The position numbers and the translations under genes were made by a program. Below are positions 26,490 to 64,000 of a stretch of DNA of 64,000 nt, one piece after another. The DNA is taken from assembly GCA_037954325.1 (NCBI GenBank), contig JBBMNZ010000034.1, forward strand, positions 8,631,001 through 8,695,000, read 5' to 3'. Position 1 is the first letter of the stretch, and each line of letters starts with the position of its first letter. This stretch comes from Fistularia commersonii (Eukaryota; Chordata; Actinopteri; Syngnathiformes; Fistulariidae). The notes under the pieces are model-generated. The model was not told the DNA's origin and did no database searches. It saw nothing but the letters and a program-made list of their open reading frames with translations.

Positions 26490-26780
26490 AGTCTGGAAAG
26501 GTTCATTATCCCTTGGTTTGTTTTGCTTTATCTCTGCTGCAAATAATGAGAGGGAGGAAGAAACTCAGGTTTACCTAATGAGGAGACGGGGCCCTTTGTG
26601 AAAACATCAGGCCGTGATGGATGGATGTTTTTGTAGAGCGTTCATGTTCTTTCAAGGATACACTTAATAATAATCAATGAGCGGGAACAAGCTCAATCCC
26701 GCTCCGGCCTGACAGTCACTGGAACCGATGAGAGATTCCCATAATGGTGTGTCACGTATGCCGCCGTTCATTAGCCGCAG
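26490..26780. promoter_or_regulatory. Candidate intronic conserved block
   Basis: Complex sequence with TTTGTTTTGCTTTATC, AATAATGAGAGGG, TTTACCTAATGAGG and TAATAATAATCAATGAGCGG. No repeat or coding signal explains it, and comparative alignment would be needed to call it. Confidence 0.2.
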
Positions 26781-28482
26781 GACTCGCTCATAATTCCCGA
26801 TCCGCGTCTGAGCGGCGCAGACGGACCGACACGACAGGAAGTTGCGGCGATGTGAAAAGAAAAAAGCTCTGACAGTATTGATTTCCGGGCCACTCTGAGG
26901 CCTCGCAGACTTTGCAAATGATCATAACTTACGATGTCAATAAGCGACTCGACACGTGACTCCTGAGTGGAATCGCAGTTTCGCTGGAACTTGTTTAGGG
27001 GACGGGGGAGATATTTTTTCAAAAGTTGCAACTTCATCTGCTAACCGGCTTGACGGAGACCCAAATTTAGAACGACGGATGAAAAAAACCTCTTTGCTCG
27101 CGTTCCTTACTGAAGAAGATGCGTCAAAGTTTCCATTTCAATCATTCTGTCAGCTCTAAGAACTTAAATTTAACTTCAGTCACAACTTTCCTCCTGATCG
27201 GTCTTTCTCTGTTCCGAGTTGCGAAACCGGGGTCATTTCGACTCAACGGTCCTGAAACGACTGCCGTCGTGGTCTTTCTTAGTGCTCATCGATGATTTTC
27301 ACTCATTTAAAATCATAAAACAATCGTAAAAACAATAACAAAGATGGAATCGGAATGAATAAATTCTGTTTTATTTTGAGCATGCGGATAATTATCTTCT
27401 ACAGTTCCTTTGTTACTAATCAAATTATTCCATTTTTTTTTTTAAGCTAATAAAGCACTGACTAAAGGGAAGGATGGGAAAAAGCAGTTACTTCAATCGT
27501 AATTTGATTATCATCCAGGTAGACGTTTCAGATAAAAGCATTTTCTCAGCGGAAAAGAGAGAAAGCACTCGAGGTATGAACGCTTTTTCTCACGTAGCCC
27601 ATGAGTCACCGCATGACAATTAAACCCATTTTGCTAAAAAAAAAAACCCGAATCGAGAGCCGGTAAGGATTGTTTTAACCCATGGATTTAAACGACGGCC
27701 ATTTAAACGCACATCTTCTCGGCGTCGGCCCACGTCGGGCGGCCGCGGCGAACAAAACGCCGTCCTGACACCGGAAACAGCAGGAAGGCCGGGGGGTCTG
27801 ATAACCTTCCCCGGGGCCCGGAGGTTGACAAGCAGCTGGCAGCGCCGGCTGACACGGTTTTGCTCGGACTCCGGATGAAGCCGGGGGCTGATAGGACAGG
27901 AAAGTCCCCTCTGCACCGGGGCCCGACCCCTCCCATTAAATGTGACAGCGCTGAGACAGACACGCAGAGAGATGAAACACAGCTCTTTAATTTCAAGCCT
28001 CTCCTCTTTCACAGTAAAAGCCTCTCCCTCTCGTCTCTTTCTCTTCCCCCTCCACACACCCCTCTCGTCTCGGATGAGGGATCGTGGAAAGTGTGTCAAC
28101 GGTTGAAGAACCTTTTCAAGCGCTCAAAACGCGAGCTTTGATTCGTAATAGATCGGATACGTTTGTTTACATAATTAGCGGGCGGTTGAGGCGCCGCGGA
28201 CACCGAGGTGACGATTTTGGCGCCGGACAAAGAGATAGTTTCCCGTCACGTGACGGAGGTAGTTTGAAGTGCGTGTTATTCGTGCGAGATCCCGAAGCTA
28301 CTTCTGCCTGCACGGCCCATTAAACAGCATTAATGATGAATCCCATTGTGTCCGTCAGCTGTGATGTGCTTAAAGCTAATCCAAATACGCGGCCTCCTCA
28401 TTTGGGAATCCAAATCTGAATCTTCTTCTTTTCCTTTCGGCTTTTCCCTTCAACCTTATTCTCTCGCTCACATCAACTAACT

Positions 28483-28777
28483 TCATGCCCTCTCACAACC
28501 TTGTCTCTGGTCTTCTTCTAGACCTCCTTCCTGGCAGCTCCGATTCCAGCGTCCATCGACCGATATATATATAAATATGACCCGACCATCTCTGCCTGGC
28601 TTCTCTGACCTTCTCTCCAAAACATCTAACTCATTCCTGATCCTATCCGTCCTGGTCACTCCCTCCACATCTTCATCTCTGCGACCTCCAGCTCTGCTTC
28701 CTGTCTTTTGGTCACTGTCAGCGTTTCTAGACCACACGGCATCGCCGCCGTCTCGATCTTCTATCGCGTCTTCTGAG
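28483..28777 (-). mobile_element. RTE-like non-LTR retrotransposon fragment (3' end of reverse transcriptase)
   Basis: Read on the minus strand, the segment encodes GVTRTDRIRNELDVL with flanking basic residues. This resembles the C-terminal region of fish RTE-type reverse transcriptases (GVTRMDRIRNE...). The nucleotide words ACCTCCTTCCTGGCAGCTCC and TCATTCCTGATCCTATCC are also familiar from that repeat. Frameshifts and truncation make it a dead relic. Its upstream side (on its own strand) is cut by the small DNA element starting at 28778. Confidence 0.65.
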
Positions 28778-29335
28778 TACAGTGTCCCCTTGTTTTTCAC
28801 GGGGGTTACGTTCCAAAAAGAACCCGCGATAGGCAAAAACCGTGAAGTAGAAACTTTTATTTATTTTTTTACAATTATTATACGATTATGCATTGCTGCT
28901 GTCGTCCTTATGTTTTTTTCTTCCTTCTTTATGGAACGAACGGAAGATTCATTAATTCCGTAATGCCGACCTACAGCCGCATAGCTTTTAGCTTCCCTTA
29001 GCATGTCCAGAAGTTTAACTTTATCTGCGATAGATAGCATCTTCCGCTGCCTTTCGGGCCCTGCAAGGTGCTTTTGTCGGTCCGGAGCATTTTGTCAACA
29101 TTATGGGTTTTAGAGAAACTCGAAATCGCAAGAGAATTTGCACGTAAGTAATGTAAATTTGGCGAGCTGTTTTACGTACGTGTACATATTAAACTGCTAC
29201 GTTATTGACGCACAGGTAGAGAAGAAGCGGAGTGACTTTTTAGCCAATCAGAATGCAGAACACAACGCACCATGCAAATCCGGGAAGTAGCAAAACCGTG
29301 AAAAGTAAACCGCGTTATAGCGAGGGATCGCTGTA
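28778..29335. mobile_element. Non-autonomous DNA transposon with TA target duplication (Tigger/pogo-like)
   Basis: Left end TACAGTGTCCCCTTG and right end CGAGGGATCGCTGTA are imperfect inverted repeats flanked by TA. Subterminal words (CGCGATAGGC, AACCGTGAAGTAG, CCGCGTTATAGCGAGGG) are typical of a widespread fish element of this style. There is no transposase. It abuts the RTE-like fragment, so it probably inserted into it. Superfamily assignment is inference from the TA duplication and CAG termini. Confidence 0.65.
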
Positions 29336-29872
29336 TTCCTCTGTGAGTTTATTTCGACCCGCTCGTATGAGGAAAAAGTTAGCGTTCTGCCAAAATGTCT
29401 GACGTGCCCAGCGGGTTTACACCGGAGTCTTGAAGCGACAAACGGGAGTGACCGCCCGCTGCTGTAAACACTCGGGTTCTCCCCCTCCTTATTCACCGCT
29501 CGTGCTTGTTTTCCTCATCAGTATTGTCAGCTCAGGAGACGACGCTCTCATTGTGTCAGCGAACGTCCTCAGACGGCACCGATAGTTTTGTTTTGTTCAC
29601 ATCTTTTCAAGAAGGAGGGAGTAGGGGAACTGTGTCGCCGATCAAAGGCTGTCCGTCCGCGCTGGTCTCTGGACCGGACCCTCGGTGCGTCTTCCAACGT
29701 GCAAATTCTCGGCCTCTTTCATCCCAGCAGCTGTATGCGGGACTGTGTTTGCTTTACTTTCAACACACACATGCATGCGGATATACGCGTGTGTGCATAA
29801 GAGGCGAACGGTCTCGCTCACATTAACACCCTCGCTCTATACGTACTCACCCGCTGGTGGTGGTGGTGGTGA

Positions 29873-29874
<2 letters not shown>

Positions 29875-29914
<40 letters not shown>
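29875..29914. repeat. (GT)n microsatellite
   Basis: About 20 uninterrupted GT units, preceded by a (GGT)n tract at 29856-29870. Confidence 0.95.
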
Positions 29915-29917
<3 letters not shown>

Positions 29918-30203
29918 GGGGGCCTGTCTGTTTATCAAACAAACAGTCGATCCGCCCGACCCCCTCCTTATTGCACCGTTGGCATAAGAGAGCCCCGTTT
30001 CCATCTTTCACCGTGGAGACCAGGCGTGTCCTCATTCCTTCTTCACGTTGTCTGAGCAGAGCCCAGAGCTGTCTGTCTGCTGCTCGTGTTCGGCACATGT
30101 TTGTCTCCGAACAGGTGTCCGGTCCTCTTTGACAAGTGGCTTCTAAAACTTTCTTTTCATCTCAGCAGTCTCTCTGGAGTGCACGCTCCTAAAATGTTGC
30201 AAG

Positions 30204-30205
<2 letters not shown>

Positions 30206-30239
<34 letters not shown>
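30206..30239. repeat. (TA)n microsatellite
   Basis: About 17 TA units, seen directly in pcbp4 intron 1. Confidence 0.95.
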
Positions 30240-30241
<2 letters not shown>

Positions 30242-32697
30242 CTTGTGGCTGTCAAAGGCTGTATGCTGGCTGCTTTTATCCGTGGCATCTTTGATGTATG
30301 CTTCCCGGAGCTTCGGATGGATTTTTCGTGCTTACCATCACAGATAAACCGCATTTGCTATGCTTACGATGGAGACGTTTTTGAACTTTTGTTAATTTGC
30401 AATGACAATAAATAATGAAAAAATTCCGGTTACGCGTAGAATCGGTTCAATCGGGTTTTATTTGTTTCTTTTTTTTTTTTTTTTTTTTTTCTATTTATTC
30501 AATTTATTTCTTTTTGTTTTGTTCTTCCCAAGTCTCCTAAGTCTCTGCCGGTGTCACCGATCTAAATCTCTGCATTGTAGAGGTATATTTGTCTGACATT
30601 CGACGCGGGGCCGATAACCTTAGATGTGTTCGTCCTCCAACGCTGACGGAGTGTGTTTGCTTTCTGCAGATATTATATGGCACCGCTTAGGGAAAATAGG
30701 CTGTCGTGTGTAGTGTGTGTCGAGGTTGTAATTCATTTCCTGAGAAGCAATGTTTTGTAATTTTTCCAGACAGTTCTGATATATATTTACTGTTTGGCGT
30801 TGTAGAAAAAAAAAAGTAATGTGCTGAAATGGGTGAGATGTTTATGTGCTAATATACAGCGAGGCATCTATCGTGGCAAGCTTTTAATGACGGTAACATC
30901 ATTGTGTGTTAAAACACAACACCTAGTTTATCACAAACGCATCTGAGATGTAATGATGCATTTCCAATATTTACCTCCCCTATGTAGTCTTTTTTGCACC
31001 TTTCTACGTTTAAAAAAAAAAAAAGAAGACTGAACACTCAACTCGAGACATTTTTCTGCGATAATATCTTTACGCGGTGAAACTGAGTGCTGATGATGAA
31101 CATTTCAGGTGCGCGAGCTTTTTCCAATATCTCTCATCACGTTTATTACCAGACATACACTTTTGAGTTTTTCGTTTCAACGGAGCCGCATTCACGGACG
31201 GTTACTTATGAGGCAAAAGTAACATTTCATGAAGCAGTAGAGTAATGTGTCTTTTTTTTTTAACGCGTTCTACGTCTATTACTAGTTGAGAGAATCACCA
31301 GAAGGTATTTGTTTGTGAGTCTGTCATCTTGTCACGGAGGATTTCTAAGTAGTCGCTGGAACCGCATACCAGATTTGGCACGACTGAGGAGGACAAGGGT
31401 CAAGCGGCGTGTGACAGTGTAGCTGGAAAATCCATGGATCAAGCTCCCGCCTACCCGGCCGGGATATTGTTAAAATGTTTTTCGGTCGAGAGACATTTGT
31501 TTTAATACCAGACGAGGTAAACGTTCAGAACAGAACCAAAACACGGATCTCAATAATGCTCACGACACACTCGGGTCATTGTCAGACTCGATTTTCCTCC
31601 CTCTGGAAGCCAGTCAGGTGACCGGTTGGTGGGGACTTCTGACACTGGCTCTGCAGTCGGCTAATTCCCCCTTTAGAGTCACTAGAGCTAATTTAGAACA
31701 GAGGGACTCTGTTCATCCTGGAATGTCTGCTGCTTGGGATTCTGGAAATAAGGAGTTCAGATGCTCACCGCCCTCGCCAGATACAGAGCACATGCCTTGT
31801 TATCAGCCCACAGAGCTGCACATAATGATATCTTCAACCATTAGGTCTTAATTCAATAAAGCCCTACTATTTTAACCATGCCCTTCAGTGACTGAACATA
31901 ATGACGTTAGCCCACGGGTTGCACAGATGTGCCCTGCGATAACGCATCAGCTCGAGATGCATCAAACTTAACTTAATGATTGCGTGGATTTAAATCCATC
32001 ATAGAAGAGGTTCGGGTTTTTTTTTTTTGTTTTGTTTTGTTTTGTTTTGTTTCTCCCACAATGCCGTGGTTTGATGCCCGTTTGCATTTTACTTGGACGT
32101 TCATCGCTTTACCGCCGCCTGTCTTTTGTGCTCATATCTCCTGCATGTTAAAAGGTACTGCTCCGTTGTTTTTCTCCTCAGTGCACCGGCTGCAACAGAT
32201 CTGACATATGGAGTGCGATATATAGCAAAATGGATCTTCACAATCAGACGTCGTAGGAAATGTTGAAATTATGAGTATAAAAGATAGATAGCGATAGAGA
32301 GACGTACGCTCATTTAGAAAAACACGGCGATGTAGTATTTAGTAATGTTCCGTGACAAGAACAGATGAAAATAGTGATAAATAAAGAGAGAGAAAATGAA
32401 GAAATGGAACAAGCATGGAGGAGGAACAAAGCAATAAGCGATATCTGTTTACATCTCCGCACAGGCAGGGGAAATCAGACAAAGCATCATCCTGCAGAGT
32501 AGCTTAATTCTTACTTCTTTTTATCTCACGCTAATTCCAGTTATTTTATTTTCATTAAATCCGTTTCATACGTGTCCTTATTTCTCCTCGGTACGAAGCC
32601 GAGCAAACACTCCATCTCCGCCCCTCGGATGTTTGTGACATCGACTCCTAACTGATTTTTTTTTTTTTTTGTGAGTCAATCCAAAGTGTATCATTTC

Positions 32698-32729
<32 letters not shown>

Positions 32730-33489
32730 GAGGGAGTTTTAATTTGGTTCTGTCTAATTCCTGCAAAATGAGTGGTTGTGCTTCTTACCGCTCACAGATA
32801 AGCGTGCGTGTCAGACTGCGTCTCGGTTATGGGGGGGTTTGCAAAGCGCAGAGAAGCAGTCAAGCTCTATGACATGCGGGATGTGTGCGCGAATCAGAAC
32901 GTGCCTTTGCAAACATCAAGTGCATAAATAAACCAACGGAGCAGCGATGGCCTTGTGCAGAAAGCAAAAGCAATAAACCTGCCATCATCCAGTCTCTCCG
33001 GGGTCGGATCTCATCTAAAATAACATCTATTTATTAAACACGATCTCCATAAACAGCCCATCTAATATACAGAAAGCATGCAGATTTATGAAACGCATGC
33101 AGGTCCAGTAGGAAGCGGCGCTCCGCTCTCATTCCGGTGTTCTCGGCAGACAAATAAGTAACCTTGATTAGGGGAAGAAAATAGTTTATTCCGCTCATTC
33201 GGAGACATAAAAATACAATGAATTTTATTTCAGCGCAGCCGAATGGACTGTTATTAAGAGCTGCGCTGATACGAAAATGAAACATTCTGACTTGGGTGAT
33301 ACTCTGGACTACAGGAGGTCAAACCTTTAACCCGGCATAGATTACGGAGTTATCTTTGATAATGAAAAGCAAAGTCTACATAAGCCCGATGTTCCGGATG
33401 CAGCTGAGAAAATGGCAGATTCAGTTTGAAATGAATAGCATAGAGAGGTGCGGAAAACAACATTCAGTCTTTTTGAGCCTGAATTATAA

Positions 33490-33610
33490 TAAAGGCAGGA
33501 TGAAGAACCTGAGATAGTGATTCATTACTAATTTGATCAAATTTGCTGATTAATAATTGTAGTCTAATTAAAAGGTTATAGGTATTTGACTTATTTTAAT
33601 AATCCCTTGC
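33490..33610. promoter_or_regulatory. Candidate intronic conserved block
   Basis: Dense TAAT cores (ATTACTAATTTGATC, GATTAATAATTG, TCTAATTAAAAGG) in non-repetitive sequence about 500 bp before exon 2. Possible enhancer; not testable here. Confidence 0.25.
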
Positions 33611-33624
33611 CATATTTATTGCTG

Positions 33625-33650
33625 TGTGTGTGTGTGTGTGTGTGTGTGTG
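33625..33650. repeat. (GT)n microsatellite
   Basis: About 13 GT units in pcbp4 intron 1. Confidence 0.9.
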
Positions 33651-33846
33651 TTGTCACACCGTTTGTCTCTTTGCCATTATGGAATAATTCCCAAATACAC
33701 ACCCCGGTCACACGACGCCTCTGTCTGAATGATGATTATCTGGCGTGCTGAGATAAAATCAACGTCCGCTATGAATTTTACGGAATCTGCTATGATGAGA
33801 TTTGATTGACTTTGCATGAATCTTTTTTTATGATGTGTTTGTCGGC

Positions 33847-33879
33847 GGGGGGGGGGGGGGGGGGGTGACGCAGGGGGGG
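33847..33879 (+). repeat. G19 run plus G7 run (G-quadruplex candidate)
   Basis: Nineteen consecutive G bases (33847-33865) followed by TGACGCA and seven more G bases, on the sense strand of pcbp4 intron 1. Such runs can form G-quadruplexes in DNA or RNA. The antisense strand is a long C tract. Confidence 0.85.
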
Positions 33880-34148
33880 CTTGGGTTGCCTCACGTTTAA
33901 AAATACCGCCACGTCGGCCGACGGCTCTTTAGGACGGTGAAGCTCCGCGCTGATGCACGCAGCGATCTGAAAAATGCCATTTAGTCTTTTCCGTCCTCGG
34001 CTCTTACGCTACGTCGGAAATGAACGCTCTCGATAAGCGTTTTCACCGCTCGGGAGCTAAATCTTTAAAAAGAATCGCTTTATTTTTCCAGATCATGCAT
34101 GAAAGAAAGAGCTCCGTACATGTGTAAATGTGTTGTCTCCTCGCCCAG

Positions 34149-34258
34149 GGCTGCACTGAAGGACCTCGGAGAGCCAGAGAGGAAATTCTGGCCTTCGGTT
34201 GAGGGAGCGAGTCAAAGCCTTGTTCATGCGTCTCCCTCTGTGCCACTCCCACATCACT
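34149..34258 (+). other. pcbp4: pcbp4 exon 2, 5' UTR part
   Basis: A good acceptor (TTGTCTCCTCGCCCAG|GG) puts the exon start at 34149. An alternative AG at 34090-34091 (TTTTTCCAG) would lengthen the leader. An in-frame TGA at 34157-34159 limits any N-terminal extension to the ATG at 34226. Confidence 0.55.
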
Positions 34259-61219
<26,961 letters not shown>

Positions 61220-61352
61220 TGACGCCTCTGTGTCCGGTGAAGGACGGCCGCTCCTCCACGAACGCCTGATGTAGCCATATCCGTCAGCAGCGATGCTCTT
61301 GACTTTTATTCTGTGATGCACCGACAGAGAAGAGACCAATGGAGACAAAGCG

Positions 61353-61358
61353 ATTAAA
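61353..61358 (+). promoter_or_regulatory. pcbp4: Proximal polyadenylation signal ATTAAA
   Basis: Common variant hexamer 134 bases after the stop. It could give a short 3' UTR isoform. Confidence 0.4.
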
Positions 61359-61792
61359 GTTATTTACAAATATATATAATTTGTGAGTTACCCATGAGTT
61401 GTTGGACTGCTTTCATCATCACCTCATCACTGTTATTGATACATTAAAAAGTTTGCTGACACTTCCCCGGAGAGACACATGCTTTAAATGCGTTTTTGGA
61501 CGTGTGTACCTCGAGCTGGAAGTCGGCTTCCAAGTATTTATCCTTCAATAATTTGTAAATTATACTCAGATGACAAATGCTCTACTGTATAATGCTTTTA
61601 TACAACGTCTATGTTTGCCTCTTGAAGTTTTTAAGAAAAATTTGTAAATGTCTCGGGGGGAATTTTGTTTTTTAATACTCTGTGCTCTAGTACTGTACTG
61701 TACTGTTCAGTGTTACGTTCATTTTATTTTGTTTTGATTTTCATTTGGATTGTGCACTCGTTTAATCTTTATTTATTAGTATGTTTTCATTT

Positions 61793-61798
61793 ATTAAA
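61793..61798 (+). promoter_or_regulatory. pcbp4: Distal polyadenylation signal ATTAAA
   Basis: ATTAAA followed within 45 bases by a GT/T-rich downstream element. It sits just before the repeat-derived DNA that begins at 61861. Confidence 0.55.
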
Positions 61799-62013
61799 AT
61801 CTTTGTTTCCTGACACGGATGATGTTTTGTGCTTTCTTCGTGCTTGCGTACGTCTTGGATAAGGGATGTCAAACGTACGGCCCGCGGGCCGGTATCGGCC
61901 CGCAAGATGGTCCAATCTGACCCGTTGAATAAGTCTAGAATTTGAAAAAGTACATAAAAACCATGAACAAAGTGAAAAGTAAAAGTTAAAGTGAAAATGC
62001 AGTTCCTATATGG

Positions 62014-62837
62014 CAGGGGTGTCAAACTCATTTTCACATTGGGCCACATCAGCATAATGGTTGCCGTCAAAGAGCCACATGTAACGGCAAAAGTATAATT
62101 GTAACTAAATGTAATGTAAAATAAATGTAGCTGCCTGTTTCTTTTTCCAGGTTTCCTGTTAGTATCGTAACTCGGTTCGCGATTGTGTTTCTTGAAAAAT
62201 TGTCATTTTTAAAGGTCTGTAACTGGTCGGGACACATCTGCTCACAGACCTTCAATATGCACTGCTTCAAAAAGGCAAATGACTTTGAATCTTGGGCAAT
62301 TTCTTCAGCCATAATAGAACTATCTTTCACTGCTGCAGTGATTTTTGGATGTGGGTTTCGTGAACACATTCCATTGCCATCAGAGTTTGGCTATTAATTC
62401 TTTACCAATTTGTTGTTTGTCTGGTAGGCTAACTTCAGCATATTTAGCTCCATGTTTGGTGTCAAAATGCCGACGTAGATTGCTTTTTCTCCTTGAAGTA
62501 CAAACATGTATCGGCTTTCCCATCTTTCTTGAAATAGCCCTCCATCTGCATCAACTTTTCTCTTCCTGGACATTTCGGGATCATTTGTATTTCTCAGTTC
62601 CACTTGTTGAAAATGGCATTGATGTGGATACACTGCAATCCAATGGCGGGACGCCGTCACATCGCGGTTAACATGATTGGCATTGGCATGAATTGTGGGA
62701 AATGTAGTTAATGGTCAATGCACGTGTTTGATTTATTTATTTTAAAACAATCAGACCTTTTAAGATGTTCTCGCGGGCCACATAAAATGATATTGCGGAC
62801 CACATTTGGCCCGCAAGCCTTGAGTTTGCCACATGTG
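62014..62837 (-). mobile_element. Inner hAT transposon with transposase relic, inserted in the outer hAT
   Basis: The left end is CAGGGGTGTCAAACTCATTT and the right end GAGTTTGCCACATGTG, imperfect inverted repeats. The 8-bp flanks CTATATGG (62006-62013) and CTATATAG (62838-62845) match at 7 of 8, the hAT hallmark. Minus-strand fragments at 62660-62394 (KRKVDADGGLFQERWESRYM) and 62369-62067 (MAEEIAQDSKSF, CILKVCEQMCPDQ, SRNTIANRV) follow in order the N-terminal part of GTF2IRD2/ZBED-like hAT transposases. The catalytic region is missing, so this is an internally deleted, dead copy. Confidence 0.8.
62067..62660 (-). pseudogene. hAT transposase pseudogene (GTF2IRD2/ZBED-like), N-terminal remnant
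   Basis: Two consecutive minus-strand open frames separated by a stop carry recognisable N-terminal transposase motifs. The zinc-finger cysteine/histidine set between them is eroded, and the RNase-H-like catalytic core and C-terminal dimerisation region are absent. It belongs to the inner hAT element. Confidence 0.65.
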
Positions 62838-63430
62838 CTATATAGTCTGCTAGGCGCGCACTGTTTTTGTCAGTGTAAGCAACATGGCACAACACTTTGT
62901 GACTCAGAACTTCCAGCAGATGACAGCAATGTGGCTTCCGGGTCGGTAAATGGCATTTTTATTTATTGTTAGGAATTTTGCCCGCCTTTCCCCGACATCC
63001 TCATCAGCACAATGTAGTTGTCAGAAAAGAGAAAAGTGGGACGAGTGTAGGGTTTTCCAAGAAAAATGGAACTGCTTCTTATTTGTCCGTTGAGATTAAT
63101 AAGAAACATGTATGCTTGGTGTGGACGCAGCGAGTTTCGGTGGCAGTCAGAGACTCGCCACGGCGCAAAATACAGTTCTCAGAGAACTGAGAAGACAGAA
63201 TTGAAGGAGAGTGATGTTGATACTGCACTTACTTTTCTTAAAAGGAAAAGTTCATTACATAGAAAGATTTTTATAATTCACCTGTTCTCCTTTACACCAT
63301 AATGAAGGACACTTAGGGTTACTTCTAGGTAAATAACGCTATGATTGTAGCGGTCCGGCACCATTGACACCAATCGGGGGCCGTATGTGGCCCCCGCACC
63401 CAAAATGAGTTTGATACCCCTGTGTTAGAT

Positions 63431-64000
63431 CTTGCTGCCCACCCACAGTGCGAATAGCATTTAGCAGCGGAGCACAGATCTAGGCATTAACTGGATACAA
63501 ATTAGCCGTGTGATGCCAGATCCAGGTTATTCCTGTCCCCTCCCTCCTACACACACACACACCCCAAACACGGGCTGCACGTCAGTTTGTCATTCTGCTC
63601 ACCAGAATTTATGAGAGGTGGTTTTCACATCCTGTGTCCACAGCAGCAACTGCAGAATGAGACAGCACAACCATGCTGGAGAAGGAGTGCGGCCCTGCAC
63701 GCCTGCACGCCTGCCTGCACACCAAGCAATGCACGCGCATGCATGCATGCAAGTTATTCACAAACAGAAACGGATCTTGGATGTGTAAACGCCGAATAAT
63801 CATCCCGGATTTGCTCGTTCTAAGACCTTAAATGCCACAATGCGGGGTAAAGGAAGTGGTCACGTTGAGACGGGGACCGGAGGAACGAGGGGATCCGGGG
63901 TGATGGCGTAAAAATGAAATTCAGTATCTGTATCAGCATGCAGCGCAGCAGCGCGTCCTCCAGGGAGGCAGGAAGGATCCTTTCATCACAAGTCATCTTT
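63431..64000. other. Intergenic flank downstream of the hAT nest
   Basis: No credible gene. It contains a short (AC)n tract at about 63550-63561 and repeated GCCTGCACGCCTGCCTGCAC and (GCAT)n words around 63697-63751. Nothing else is recognised before the window edge. Confidence 0.6.

Larger units (their letters stand above)
22218..34148 (+). other. pcbp4: pcbp4 intron 1
   Basis: About 12 kb between the proposed leader exon and the start-codon exon. It contains (TTTTA)n and (ATT)n arrays near 23 kb, an RTE-like relic and a small DNA element at 28.5-29.3 kb, (GT)n at 29875-29914, (TA)n at 30206-30239, (GT)n at 33625-33650 and a G19 run at 33847-33865. Several complex blocks (24190-24360, 26000-26200, 26490-26780, 33490-33610) look like possible enhancers. 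No coding exon is convincing. Confidence 0.55.
61220..61815 (+). other. pcbp4: pcbp4 3' UTR
   Basis: Untranslated sequence from the stop codon to the likely polyadenylation site. Two ATTAAA signals are present, at 61353-61358 and 61793-61798. The distal one is followed by a GT-rich stretch (TTTTGTGCTTTCTTCGTGC, about 61822-61840) and is my preferred end. AU-rich words such as ATTTATTAG occur near the end. Confidence 0.65.
61861..63422. mobile_element. Outer degenerate hAT transposon, split by a second hAT
   Basis: The left end reads AAGGGATGTCAAACGTACGG and the right end GAGTTTGATACCCCTG, which are inverted repeats of the hAT-type CAGGGGTGTCAAAC. Flanking 8-mers TCTTGGAT (61853-61860) and TGTTAGAT (63423-63430) match at 6 of 8 positions, as expected for an old hAT target duplication. 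Around 63104-63182 the plus strand has broken coding sequence (KKHVCLV, then TRHGAKYSS in another frame) resembling the BED-type zinc finger of ZBED/GTF2IRD2-like hAT transposases. Frameshifts and stops make it non-functional. Confidence 0.7.

Noticed and set aside
28577..28963. 128-codon plus-strand frame
   Set aside because: Antisense to the RTE-like relic and running into the adjacent DNA element.

Overview
This window looks like nuclear DNA of a ray-finned (probably teleost) fish. The evidence is vertebrate-style split genes with GT–AG introns, many long (GT)n and (GATA)n microsatellites, and remnants of fish-typical mobile elements (hAT, RTE-like, small inverted-repeat elements). Two protein-coding genes are supported, arranged head to head.

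Left part (1 to about 8.7 kb): the 5' portion of dag1 (dystroglycan) on the minus strand. One coding exon (1512-1877) carries the signal-peptide region and the start of alpha-dystroglycan, and ends at a clean GTAAGT donor. The next, large coding exon must lie beyond the left edge. A CpG-rich block at about 7.84-8.72 kb is the likely dag1 promoter and untranslated first exon.

Middle (about 8.7-21.8 kb): about 13 kb with no credible gene. It holds microsatellites, a short dispersed-repeat fragment, and several complex AT-rich blocks dense in TAAT cores that could be shared regulatory elements.

Right part (about 21.8-61.8 kb): the complete pcbp4 gene (poly(rC)-binding protein 4) on the plus strand. 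A probable untranslated exon 1 ends at 22217. After a 12-kb intron come 13 coding exons (34259-61219) that join in frame to a 446-residue, three-KH-domain protein. Its C-terminus and exon structure match PCBP4 rather than PCBP1, 2 or 3. The 3' UTR runs to about 61.8 kb.

Right edge (61.86-64 kb): a degenerate hAT transposon with a second hAT inserted into it. Both have visible terminal inverted repeats and target duplications, and carry broken transposase pieces.

The most unusual structure is a related pair of composite tetranucleotide/minisatellite arrays lying in opposite orientation in pcbp4 introns 9 and 13. They flank exons 10-13, which encode the KH2-KH3 linker and KH3. In the pre-mRNA they could pair, which might affect back-splicing, editing or inversion of the segment. 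Other points of note are a (TG)n repeat fused to the exon 11 donor, a C8 polypyrimidine tract in front of the KH2 exon of a gene that encodes a poly(C)-binding protein, and two microexons that split the KH1 GxxG loop.
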